64,000 bases of DNA from positions 248,001-312,000 of the forward strand of contig JBEWZL010000145.1 in assembly GCA_045837725.1 (NCBI GenBank). Direction: 5' to 3'. Within the stretch, counting starts at the first letter, position 1. Each line of letters begins with the position of its first letter. Source of the stretch: Vermamoeba vermiformis (taxonomy: Eukaryota; Tubulinea; Echinamoebida). Below are positions 45,466 through 56,217 of the stretch, in pieces. The notes beneath the pieces were generated by a model. It had not been told where the DNA came from and ran no database searches. It saw only the letters and a program-made list of their open reading frames with translations. The position numbers were made by a program, and so were the translations under genes.

Positions 45466-46370
45466 ATGAGCCGCCGACGATCATCTTCCCCTCCCAAGTT
45501 CGAAATTGCCGGATCGACTTACAGTACGAGTCACCACGTAGAATCCGCTTTATAATTCCGCTAATTCTTTGATTTTAGAGGTCATCACTGCCCCTATTGC
45601 AGGCAAAAAGTATGGCGTCCAAGACGATGAATTCTGTTTCAAAGTAAAAGTAAGTCACAAGTTAGATCGTGTCACGAAACATTTCAGACTGTTGCTAACT
45701 CGCTTGATTAGCAAATGTTCGAACAAATCAACTCGAAAGAATCCCGCCTTCTTGTAGTAGGCAAGAGAGGCCTGCGCCTTCTGGTGCCCGGTACTGAGGT
45801 AAAAAGAAATAAAATTTAAAAAATCGAGATTATGCGCCTCAATCTTGATTAAATTTTGCTAATCGAATATGTTATAATGCAGGAAGAGATAGCAAACTAC
45901 TCATACTATGTCATACGCGAATTCAATCTCAATGAGACTGCGAAAACTTTTGACTTTGAATACAAAGACACTGCGGCCAATGAATACAAACGATTGAAAT
46001 TCAAGACTAAGGAGGTACGTAATATTATAGCATGCCATAGTTTCATCGGTTGCTTTCTCTTAAATAGGATAACCAGCTGCAATTTCAGTCGGATTCATTA
46101 ATTAACCTACTTTCTTGATTTTAGAGCTTGGCCATTCAAAACCATATTAACGATGCCTTGAAACAAATCCTTAAAGAACATCATATTGACAACCCAGATC
46201 AAGTCCTTGCGGACAACACGAAGGTAGGTCCTGCGCACAAGAGCAGCACCACGTCCTCACCGCTGCCGCAACGACGTCGCTCAGGCTCGCACTCGAAGAA
46301 GAGACTATCGCAGAATCACGGCACTGGCGGCGAGAAACTGCTCTACACAGCCCTCGATGACGACGAATAG
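45466..46370 (+). CDS. Small unidentified protein, possible PH-like fold
   Basis: Five exons (45466-45523, 45579-45649, 45712-45798, 45883-46014, 46125-46370) give 197 residues. After a basic head (MSRRRSSSPPKFEIAG) come strands VITAPIAGKKYGVQ, FCFKVK, RLLVVGKRGLRLLVPG, SYYVIREFNLNETAKTFDFE and KRLKFKTKESLAIQ, then a C-terminal helix HINDALKQILKEHH. Seven-strand plus one-helix order is what a pleckstrin-homology or FERM F3-like domain shows, so lipid or peptide binding is a guess. A basic Ser-rich tail (RRRSGSHSKKR) ends it. I do not recognise the family. All introns are in phase with GTACGT/GTAAGT donors. Confidence 0.65.
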
Positions 46371-46617
46371 ATTTGGTGGATCTGATCGAGACTCACCATG
46401 AAATTAAATCATGTAGCATGTACATATCAATCGCTACATAGCCGTACTGTATTGTAAATAAACTGCGCTTAATCTTAATTGTAGTAGTGCGGTGTTTTCA
46501 GCTGAGATTTCAAAATGAAGAAAATCATGACGGCGCAGTATTATTAGCTCTGTGCGATGTATATAGAGTGAACATAACGCAACGTCAACGTATTAATGTA
46601 AATAGAATACAATTCCG

Positions 46618-48508
46618 ATGTGTTCGTTGCGAGGAGTTTGGATAATTGTCGCGGATGGAGAGCCCGTGTATTCGAGGTCAGTGAATAGCATAAATATCCT
46701 GTTATGAATAATTACGTGCATAATCAATAACACAAAAACATTATAAATAGAGTCGTGCTATTTGTGGCTCCAATTTTATTCAAATATTGAAAAATTCGAT
46801 AGAAAAATAACAAAAAATCTAGCAATATTAGACATTAACAATATTACAGGCGGTTCCATACAGTTGAACGTCGTGCACAAAATCTTCCAGAATACAAACC
46901 AATCCCAGCAGATCCGGTGCTCAGTCAGTTATTCATCAAACAAGTGTCCACTTTGACGCAAGATCAGCGAGCAATGAATATTATAAGTGTCGATGGTATT
47001 GAAGATGTGGTGTATCTCAACACGAGCATGTCAGTGTATCTCGTAGCAATTCCATTGCGATCGGGCTACGTGTCACGTACTGGCAGCGGATCCACTTCAC
47101 TATTCGACAAACCATATATTACTGGCGCACTAACATTGCTGCACGACCTCATTGCATTTATTGAGCCATTTGCACCTAAATTCGTAAGTCTTAATCTTAA
47201 ATCAAGCAGGATCCCGGAATAATTACGTTACTTAATGTCATGACTATTTCGTTTAGGAGCCGAACAAATTACAAGAATTAAATAGCTATATGACAGTTAT
47301 GATGCCTTTTGGAACACCTATCGAGACCAATATGAAGACTGTTAAAACAATCGTAAAACAGCCTCAATTGCTTGCAGATCCGTTCACTGAACAGACACGC
47401 ACAGTAAGACAATTGTCATACACTACATATAGCTCTAACACCTTGTGAAGCGACCAGCATGGCGATCAGTCACACAGCGCGGCAAACAAGAGATTTACTT
47501 TCACATTCAAGAGTTCATCAGCGCAGTGCAGTACGACAATCCAGCCCTGGTAGATGTCTCGCAGCTGACTGGCGGAATAATTTGCCAAGCAGAACTCGAT
47601 GGCACACCCGAGCTGAGTGTCACACTCGACAAGCGCGGCAGTCAAGTGCTCGTGTCACACTCTTTGGACCAGATCTGCCATACACTCGCGCCACATCACA
47701 GCGTCACGAATACAGACTACACGAGCTCTTACAAACTCAGCTGCACACCTCCGAGCATGAGCTTTGAACTGTGCAAATATTATGTGCGATCATTGGACAA
47801 ACTGCCGCTAAGAGGATTTTATCAAATGAAGGTGAGTGACACGTGTCATTGCTGGCCTAGCACGGAGCTGACATATATGACTAGGAAGCAGAGGATGGTG
47901 AGGTGCAGATCTTAGTGCAACTCAAGCTGAATGAAGAAGTGAACAACGAGTTCGAGTACTGTGAGATGGAAATTCCATTCCCCAACAAGTGAGTCACGCG
48001 AAGATATTAGAACATTCTTAATGTACTCCTTATTAACACATCATCAGAGGCAAAATCACTACGATTGACTCAACACCCACAGCTGGCACAGTGACAGTGC
48101 ACCCTGAGCGCAAGAACAGTTTGTTGTGGAACATAGGTGCGGCACAAACGTCATATGATGCATGGGCCATAATCTAACCTCCTATATTCAGGTACTAAGT
48201 TCACGCACCGCAATCTCGAAGTAGCACTCCCCGCGTCAGTGTATTTTGAGCCCGGTGACGGCACTGTGCGCGACCCATTCTTAGCGCAGAACAACAATTC
48301 ATACGTGGCACTCAACTTCAAGATATTGAACTGGACGGCGAGTGGTGTGAATATCGAACGCAAAAATATCTCAATATTCCCCAAGCCCTCGAACAAATTG
48401 TACATTATTGACCGCAGCGTGACGAGTGAAGACTACAAGATTTGGAACTCACTCGGCCAAGCACTGCATTGTCTGCCCGCACTGGAACACAGCGACGAGC
48501 ACACGTGA
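46618..48508 (+). CDS. AP5M1: AP-5 complex mu subunit
   Basis: Seven exons (46618-46676, 46850-47183, 47257-47403, 47451-47831, 47885-47988, 48048-48136, 48192-48508) give 476 residues. AP-5 is a non-clathrin adaptor at late endosomes and lysosomes working with SPG11/SPG15; mu5 carries a mu-homology domain for cargo. Matches to human AP5M1 in order: MCSLRGVWII at the start, FHTVERRAQ, PFGTPIETNM, RPAWRSVTQRGKQEI, LRGFYQMKEAE, FEYCEMEIPFPNKG and the C-terminal DYKIWNS. The splice at 47451 restores the PAW motif and avoids a stop. Length equals the human protein (about 490). The palindrome TGACACGTGTCA lies in the fourth intron, 6 nt after its donor. Confidence 0.92.
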
Positions 48509-48602
48509 TAAAAACTGTTTGAGCCGAGTAGCGCTTGTTTTCAGTGAATCAATTGACTTCTCGTCTCGTGAGGTTTATTCGTGTCAATTCTACATGTGAG
48601 CG

Positions 48603-50218
48603 TCAATTGATTGGTCGCACTTCAGGCGTCGGAATATTCATTGGAAATTGTCTTTTAGCGAAGATATTCCTGCGACGCGTGTAAATGCACAAGAGCAATA
48701 TGCTGTAATTCAACAGCAGCATTACTCCGTATATCAACCAGTAGTGCGAATTGATCAACAGCAGCAATTGAAAGATTATCAGTGTCAGCTCTGTGCCGAT
48801 CAAAAACGTGTGCACTTTTTCGGGGTTGAGAATAGCGTACTAGACGAGTATTAGAGCACTATAAATAGGGTATTATATGCTTGTCTTACTTGTACAGCCC
48901 AGTACCAAGGCGTCAAATTTTCGTCATCAGGATAATAATTGCACGTCCCAAACAGAATTCCTCTGATGTTCGTCAATCTGATTATAATGAGTTAATACTG
49001 ACTAAGGTGATATTAATACGTCACAACTTACTTTCCGTCTCCACTGGGCGTTATATTTGTATTAATTTTTTTCACCGACTGCGCGCTGTAATATTGATAC
49101 ACGTCGGCAAAGCACGTGAATAAGAATCCTTCGATCAACAGCCACATGGTGTTCAGCGCCACCATGAATATCACGATGATGCACCGTGCTGAGTCGTAAA
49201 ACACATACTCGCTCTGTGCAATCAATCAACATTAGGTCACATCAATTATAACGCTTTGAAATCAAGCTCGCCTTACCTGCAAAAATCTCAAAGGCAGCAC
49301 AGTGGTGTAATACGTGGCTTGAAATGTGTCGTAGACAATGTACTTGACTTGCATCAACATCACACCTTCAATGCTGGGTGTCATAATATTTCGATTGTAT
49401 ATTCGTTGAATTGCATCTAATCCTCCGGTAATCACCAATCTGTAATAAAATATTAAAAAAAGGGTCATATATATTCATTATAGGCCTATTCAACGTACGG
49501 TAAAACAGCTAACACGACGTTTTTCAGTGAATAATACAAATATAGTTTGGTTAACAAAAATGTCACGTAAGCTGTCAATAATGCAATCACTATCGTTCCA
49601 AATGTAGTTATTCCGCTCAGCTGCAAATGAAATTAGTCCGAAATCGGTCTAATCTATGTATAGTAACGCTTACATTAGGGTAATTTTTGAACATTTTCGG
49701 GCCAAGCAGGACTAACAATAGCCGCCTTGAATAAACCAATCCACAAAATAAAAGCAAATATACATTGTAGCTGTATATATTCTGCAATTAAATCAATTAG
49801 AACAAGCGCAGAAAAAATGAATTCATTACGAATAAATACAGAAAATAAATTCAATACGCTCGTAATTGATTCTACAATTATTATATCACTTCAATATTAT
49901 ATGTTTTTTATTTTAGAATTATTTAAATATTTTTTCATGACTTACCAAGCGGTAAATATTAAAATTCTGGATTAGCATATGAACAGTCAAGAAGACAAAG
50001 AAATACAGTTCAAAATCCAATCTTGGCTTCTTTGTAACACTATTATATAATTGTTTTCCTTTTGAGATCTTCCTGTCCTGTGCCGCATCTGGTTGTCTGG
50101 TGACAGACGTACCAGCTGGGCCCTCCGCGTTGCCGCTCGAGTTGGGAGGCGGATTACTTCCCTTTCTCTTGCGTAACATCGCTTTGCACGAATAATCAGT
50201 TTGAGCGCCAAACATCAA
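48603..50218 (-). CDS. TMEM39-family ER membrane protein
   Basis: About seven small exons from ATG 50218 (or 50215) to TGA/TAA at 48603. TMEM39 proteins are ER multipass proteins implicated in autophagy control and secretion. The N-terminal cytosolic head (RKRKGSNPPPNSSGNAEG) leads to RLDFELYFFVFLTVHMLIQ then NFNIYRL, parallel to human FEFLFYLYLLVATFIQYINIYK. Further matches are KYIVYDTFQATYYTTVLPLR then SEYVFYDSARCI (human VLVSSMLSAYYVAFVPVWF...YYDKRWSCE) and a C-terminal YWLIYGVMLLLNYSILLLCI. Hydrophobic segments number at least seven. Family assignment rests on aligned motifs; exon borders are approximate. Confidence 0.75.
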
Positions 50219-50392
50219 TATAAATTTCTCCGTTTGAAAAAGTTTGACCTACAAACTGCTTCAACATCCCGACACTGATTCATAATTCGCCTTTTATTAA
50301 CATAATTACAATTGTAGGTCATTGGATCGCTGCCTAAACAAAAACAACGTTACCGCACCTATTCTGGCCATTCAAGTCCTATGAGACGCCGA

Positions 50393-52508
50393 TTATTTAA
50401 GACCCAGTCCCTTAAGAACTTCATTGTGTAGTTTATCGTAATCTTTGCCTTTAAAAGAACTGCAGTTAATATCAATCACGAAACATCGGTTAGAGATCCA
50501 AATAAGGCAATCATGTCATGAAACATGTCAACGCTCTAATAGCCCGCCCAGTGAGGAGTTAGTGGTTCATGAATAACTCAACGGCTGCTAACAAGACGGC
50601 CTTACCCTTCGTGCCACTACTCGTGCTCAGAACAGGTGTTTGTTCTTCCTCGTCCTCGTCGTCTTTCTGGTCTTCATTGTGCCCGCCCAGCACTGAAAAT
50701 ATCGGCTTTCCGGGCGGTGGTGCGGCCCAAAACGGAGTCTTGTTGCGCGGTGCAGTGAACTTGTCATCGTCTTCAGTCTCGTCGTAGTTGACGAGCTTAA
50801 AGCCACCGGCTCCTTCATCACCCGAAGAAGACTCTTCGTCACTGCTGTGCTCCGCTGAAACTTTCTGCCGCTTTGGCGCGGGAAATTTGTCGTCTGTTGC
50901 GTGTGTCAGTGAGTTGCGCCTCTTTCGCTTGGCTGGTGAGACGGTGCCTGGTGCGACACGAGGCGGAGGAGGCATCCTCTCAGCATCACTCCTTTCGTCC
51001 TCGCTCGCTGAGTGTGATTCATACGCGTGCTCGGGCAGTTCAACTAACCGACTTCGTGATTGTTCAATGTCTGCCGCAGTTGGTCTTCGAGGACCCACGC
51101 TAAGACCGTTGTCCTCTTTGACTTCTGTAGTCTTCGCTTGTGCTTCAACTTCTGGCTCTGATTTCTGCAGCCCAGGATAGAGTGGCACATTAGCCGTAGC
51201 AGGCACTGGAGGTACAGGCACGAACATGTTTGGTGGTGGTGGCATTTGGCCGTACATATGCGTCGGAGGAGGGATCATGACGCCTGTACCGGGTGGCGGT
51301 GGCGGATACGGCATCATGGGCATTGCAGGGTAGTGCACTGGAACGTGTGCGGGTTGTTTGCTATTTAGAATCATTTAATTAGTCCATCTACTCGCTCATT
51401 CACACTCTACTTACTAAATCTTGGCATAATCACGCTGCACATGCTCAATCAGGTCATTGGCCATCGACCTCGCTTTATCAAGGGCTAGTTGAGTCGGAGC
51501 ACTGATGACGAAGTGAAGTGCGTCTGGAGCCTCGACTGGTAACGCCATATATGAGTAAAAATAAGACTATAAATGATTGATCCATACGCTTGGTGTGTGG
51601 CTCTAAATATCCAGACCCTCGTCCGTGAAGTTGGATCTTGGCACCAGTCTCGTTGTTGATGTATTTTACAAAGCTACCTTGCTTGCCCAACAGCCGCGGG
51701 ATCAATCCAAACTCTGCCCTTGTGTTCTCTATTCCAATATATACTTTGACTGTCAATTGTGTTTGCTACAAGTATTGTGACATTAGCGACAAGTTAATGC
51801 AGCAACGTGACACGTACGGCCTTATTAATAATCTCCTGTAGTCTTTCCTTTGCCTTCTCCACGACAATCGAATTCTCGCCAGATATCAATAGATACAACG
51901 GTCGCTCAGTTTGTGAGTGAGTGCCTGGTGCTAAGTAATAGCCGCGGCTTAGAATTGTAGCGCCGGTCTCAGCTCGTATCTGCGGCAAATTAGAAAATAC
52001 TTCGTGCATAACAAATATCTTAATAAGGGCATACTTGTTCGTGAGTAGCACCTCTTGTGAGAAGAGCACGAATTTCAGGCGAGTAATCGTTGATCTCTAA
52101 TTCTGCTGTGGCACCGGTATCTTGCACAGCCTAAGTAATTAGCGACGTAATTACTGGATAGATCATCTTACAATCGACATTCCCTTTTGTGCTAGAATTT
52201 GTTGCAATTTGGCAGCAGCCAGTTGTGCCGCGTTTAGAGTTGATCCAGATTCAACATTTGTAGCATTATTTTGTTGAATATTCTGTTGGGACGCTGGAGT
52301 AGTCGGCGCACTTGATTCGCTGCCTGGTACGTCCCACCGTCGCTTCTTCTTTCTATTGATATTACAAAAAAATATTTAATATAATCTTGTATTGACACGA
52401 ATATATTTGGACTATTTGCTGCTGGCCGTCCTGCCAATTTTGTAGCATGCACAATTATTCGCCTTCGTAAAGGAAGAGAACGTACTTATCCTGATCTTGG
52501 CTTGACAT
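50393..52508 (-). CDS. KH-domain RNA-binding protein, KHDC4/BLOM7 type
   Basis: About seven exons starting at ATG 52508 (MSSQDQDK). The family binds RNA and splicing factors and contains two KH-like domains. Here these appear as EINDYSPEIRALLTRGATHE with IRAETGATILSRGYYLAPG then RPLYLLISGEN, and VKVYIGIE, GLIPRLLGKQGSFVKYINNE then TGAKIQLHGRGSGYLEP. GKQGSF is the GxxG loop and the tandem layout matches KHDC4. A Pro-rich stretch (MPMMPYPPPPPG) and an acidic, Ser-rich C-terminus with KRKRRNSL follow. The donor AAGG|GTAAGG joins in phase to a final exon GKDYDKLHNEVLKGLGLK ending at 50393; if unspliced, the ORF would end 16 codons later at 50559, so two isoforms are possible. Confidence 0.82.
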
Positions 52509-52660
52509 GTCAGTAAGCCAAATAAGTGTTGAACGAATGCGCTCAGTGGCAATACAAACCCCTTTGTATGAGGTCTTCTAATAATTATTGACTTGTTCGA
52601 GTTAGCAAATTTTTGAGCACGTTTTTTTTATTTTCCTTCGTGCATTGAAAGAGCGCAACA

Positions 52661-53982
52661 ATGAGCTTGGCGATCCACAAAACCAGCATACCAACAAATA
52701 ATAAGAGAATTACTCCTGGCAGTATTAATGGCTGCCGACTTGCTGTAAAAAACGACTCGGAGTTCGTTGTTGCGTGCAACAATGAGCTATTCTACCTCAC
52801 GGTCGATTTGAAAGAAGCAGCTGAGCAATTTTCACACGACGCTAGATCACAGATATCAAAATTCATTCCGATAGCAACGCCTCTCAAACAAGAAACAAAA
52901 TTGACGGCAACACATCCGTATGAAATTCAGAATATTTTTTATAAATCAGCCAATGGCCAAGATTATTTATACTCCGTGGATATGGCTGGAAATAGCAAGT
53001 TTCATATCTTAGAAAATTCTCAAATCAAAAATACGGTCACTATTGGCCAATCTGAAACAAAACGGCCAGAACTTGGCTGGTGCGGCATTATCCCAACTCC
53101 TCACGATGCAGAAAAGGTGTGTTTGATAACTATAATATTCTTTGAAAGGCAGGTTAATTGACGCTCGTGGATTTATTCAGACCGTCACTGCACGTTTCTT
53201 CGACAAAAAGATTACAGTAGCCGACAAAGACCGCGTTATCAGAACATTCCAGCCTGTGCAGCACCCTACACAAATCGGTTTTCTTCCCAATCAGGACGTA
53301 CTCTGCGTCACCGAGTACAACATGCTGAGCGTGTGGGACTTGAGACAAGGCGAGAAGTTTGGCTGCATCAAGCGTACTAATGTAAGACATTCATAATAAT
53401 ACATTCGCCGTCTGTAACACCTCTATTATGCCAGACACTGCGCGAACCACTTTATGCTCTGGCCTGCACAAGCAATAACGTCTCAGTGAGCGGTGTTGCG
53501 CGTGATGTCATCACATTTGACACGCACAAGTGGAACATTCGTGCGCGCTGGAACAGTTGTCTCAAGTACGAAGTGACATCGCTACACCTCTCCTCGGCCA
53601 ATGAAAATCTTTGCTACGTAAGCGGCTTGGGTTCTGAAGTAAGTAATACCAGACAAAACTATTTCATATGTGCGATTTATCGAGCCCACACGACTGCACG
53701 TGTCTAACAATCTATTTAAAGCTGCTTTGTGGAGATTGGCGTGGATCTGCATCGGTCTCTCACAGAGAGGGTTTCCACGCTGAGTCTCGATGGCTCGGAG
53801 TGCAACAATATGCAGAAGATGATACAATGGTAGGATTTACTGAGGCAGGAAATATCTATGTGTTCAAGAATGGTGTCACGATGATTGATCTGGCTATGGA
53901 AGAAAAGAAACAAAGCCACAAAGATGAAGTTATTACTGACGATGATGAACATCTAAACAAAAGACAAAAATTGGATGAATAG
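52661..53982 (+). CDS. WD40-like protein, unidentified
   Basis: Four exons (52661-53116, 53181-53381, 53435-53638, 53722-53982) give 373 residues. Degenerate WD-type blades are visible: DYLYSVDMAGNSKFHIL, ITVADKDRVIRTFQPVQ, DVLCVTEYNMLSVWDLRQG, NVSVSGVARDVITFDTHKW and LLCGDWRGSASVS. A seven-bladed propeller is likely but no family-specific motif is recognised. The tail (DDDEHLNKRQKLDE) is acidic then basic, consistent with a nuclear location. It shares a short 152-bp divergent interval with the KHDC4 gene. Confidence 0.7.
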
Positions 53983-54270
53983 ATGTAAATAAACCGCAGA
54001 TCGGATCAAGATCACATCCACGGTGGATGCAACCGAAAACACGCTAGCTTGACTACGGTACGTGGTAATTAGAGGACACACTCTTGCACGCGTAAAAACC
54101 TTTCCAGAAAGGCTAGATGGCTGTTGGACGAAAACCATGACTTAAGTCAACTTCGGTTAAGTCACGATTTTTTTTCAATCCTCATCGTGCACCACTTTCT
54201 CTTTTTCATTTTTCTGTTCTCGTTTATTCATTGTCCACCACGAGGAGCCCAATAATCAAATAATATAAAA
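53983..54270. other. Promoter region of eL28 with a small hairpin
   Basis: Between the WD protein and eL28. It contains an inverted repeat GACTTAA (54139-54145) with TTAAGTC (54157-54163) around a CTTCGG-containing loop, and a pyrimidine tract just before the eL28 start, as common upstream of ribosomal protein genes. Functional meaning is unproven. Confidence 0.4.
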
Positions 54271-54654
54271 ATGTCTGCTGATCTTGTCTGGTTGCTTGTT
54301 AGAGATAACTCTTCATTCATCGTCAAGCGCGATGGTGCTAACTTGACCACTGAGCCTGGTAACCTCACCAACCAAAACAGACGAAAATACACTGGTTTGG
54401 CTTCAGAAAAGACTGTTGATGTTGCTGGAGATAAGGACGGCTTCGTTCACTTGACCGTCAAGAACCACAATCTTAGACACCGATCTATTGGCGCCACCCT
54501 CCTCCTCAAGAAGGATCCCAGACGTGTTAACAAGGCCATCAAGGCTAACGTTGGTGCTTCCAGAAAGGATCTTGTCAGTGCTGCTTTGACCAAGGCCACC
54601 AGATTGAAGCAAACCGCCGGTGGTGTTTCCAAGAAGACCAAGAAGCAGAAATAA
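54271..54654 (+). CDS. RPL28: Ribosomal protein eL28
   Basis: One uninterrupted exon of 127 residues, unlike nearly every other gene here. eL28 is a cytosolic 60S subunit protein. Landmarks include ADLVWLLVRDNSSFIVKRDG, LTNQNRRKYTGLAS and the Lys-rich end KQTAGGVSKKTKKQK. Length and order fit the animal/protist eL28 (yeast lacks it). Codon use is strongly biased toward frequent codons (AAG, GCC, ACC), matching high expression. A polypyrimidine-rich leader precedes ATG 54271. Confidence 0.95.
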   Translation: MSADLVWLLVRDNSSFIVKRDGANLTTEPGNLTNQNRRKYTGLASEKTVDVAGDKDGFVHLTVKNHNLRHRSIGATLLLKKDPRRVNKAIKANVGASRKDLVSAALTKATRLKQTAGGVSKKTKKQK

Positions 54655-54768
54655 GTACTTGCGGCCTCAAATGTATCAAAAAGCCCTAAGTAAAAATATT
54701 TAAAAATAATAATACACCAAATTATAATTTTTGATAATTTTTTTCGGATTAATTACCTCTTAGCAGTT

Positions 54769-55128
54769 GGACGCAAAAATTAGACTAGGATAAATAAGAC
54801 ACAATATCAACATGGCAGAACTCGAATATAAATTTTGCAGCCTTATTTCCAAGCCTATTATGTATGGTAGGATCGACTCACTGATCCTCCACCTCGTCAA
54901 AGCTGCGGCGAGGTTGCATAACCTGCCTGTATTATTTATGTACATTTCTCTTGTGGCAAAATTGTTAAGGTACATTATTGCCTTCGCAAGCCCCTCAAAT
55001 CTTCTACCCAGATGAGCGCGCTTTGAAAATTTTTGTTGCTTTCTTATGTTCGCTACTCGCCTTTTTGTCTTTCTTTCTTTGTCTTTAAACTTTGGTCCGT
55101 CAGTAGTTCGTTGAAAGGATCGTGCCAT
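54769..55128 (-). CDS. Candidate small basic protein (uncertain)
   Basis: A continuous minus-strand frame of about 120 residues starts MARSFQRTTDGPKFKDKER, very rich in Lys/Arg, and continues with hydrophobic segments (ILPYIIGLEIRLQNLY). Its ATG lies only 36 bp from the plus-strand ATG of the TPR/EF-hand gene, so 5' leaders would overlap. No introns are needed. I recognise no family; the basic head resembles small nucleolar proteins, but chance or antisense origin is possible. Confidence 0.3.
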
Positions 55129-55164
55129 TCAAACAACGCTGCTAAACGCGCAACCACGCAAGAC

Positions 55165-56134
55165 ATGTCCGAGAAGGAAGAAAAGAAGGAAGACAACGTT
55201 GTCGAAGAAGAGGTGAAGGAGGAGAACGTTGAAGACCAGGAAGAGGATGAGGAAAGCGATGAGGGTAAGCAGATCTCGATCCACAAGTGCGATCGCACAA
55301 GTAATTTTAAAAATTAAAATTGCGAACCCAAAATTATCCAATCATACGCTTATTAAACACCAGTACCGCTTGATTAATTTAAATTATTCTTTTTAATTAC
55401 AGAGGTTGACGACTTGGATCTTCTGTGTGATGCCATCACTGAGAAGCTAAACGTGCGAGATCCCGAGGATATTGACGAAGATTTGTTATTAGAGTCGCTA
55501 GAAGGTTATAATCAAATACTGGAAATAGATCAAGAATGCATTGCTGCCCTGAAGGGTAAAGGCTACGTGCTTGGTTTGCTTGATGACTTCCCGCAAGGTA
55601 ATTGTTCGACTAGCAACAAATCGCTCAATATTAATTGTTTGTTAGCCATGGAAGTATTGAAGCAAGCCAAGGCTCTGGATCCGAATGACACTGGCATTGA
55701 TGACATGATTAGACAGTGCTCAATACTCGAGGAGGAGTTCGCCGAGGAGAACGGTATGCTACTCCTGCTAGCTCATACTAGTACCTAACGTGACTGTAGG
55801 TGCGTCGGTTCCCAGTTTGATTGAAAAAGGAGAGCCCACAGAGAAGTTCGTGCAAGCACTTGAAGAGATATTTGCTCGATTTGACAAGGACGGTGATGGT
55901 GGCTGGAGTGACGACGAGTTCGACCAATACCACCGCTTTGTCAACGGTACACCTATCAACCCAACTGTGATCATCAATTTCAAGCGCGAGTACGGCACAA
56001 CAGACTCGGGTGCTTTTTCACTCGACGGTTTTGTCACATTTTATGTCGAGCAAACAATTGACGATGCGGAGGAGACCTGGAAAGACCTCACCAAGCTCGG
56101 GTACAACAACAAGCTTGAGCGGAGTGACAACTAG
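55165..56134 (+). CDS. TPR-like and EF-hand protein
   Basis: Four exons (55165-55264, 55403-55597, 55646-55753, 55800-56134) give 245 residues. An acidic head (MSEKEEKKEDNVVEEEVK) is followed by helices of tetratricopeptide type (LLLESLEGYNQILEIDQECI, GYVLGLLDDFPQAMEVLKQA, KALDPNDTG) and an EF-hand loop DKDGDGGWSDDEF with calcium-binding acidic residues at the right positions. A second, degenerate EF-hand-like helix-loop follows (KREYGTTDSGAFSLDGFVTF). It may act as a calcium-responsive adaptor. The combination is known in plants and other eukaryotes, but I cannot name the family. Confidence 0.75.
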
Positions 56135-56217
56135 TTGATCAATCAATATCATCATGTACAGAGTGCGGCAGTGTTAATAAATATCATCGTAGTGTCAATG
56201 TAATCATATCTGCACAT

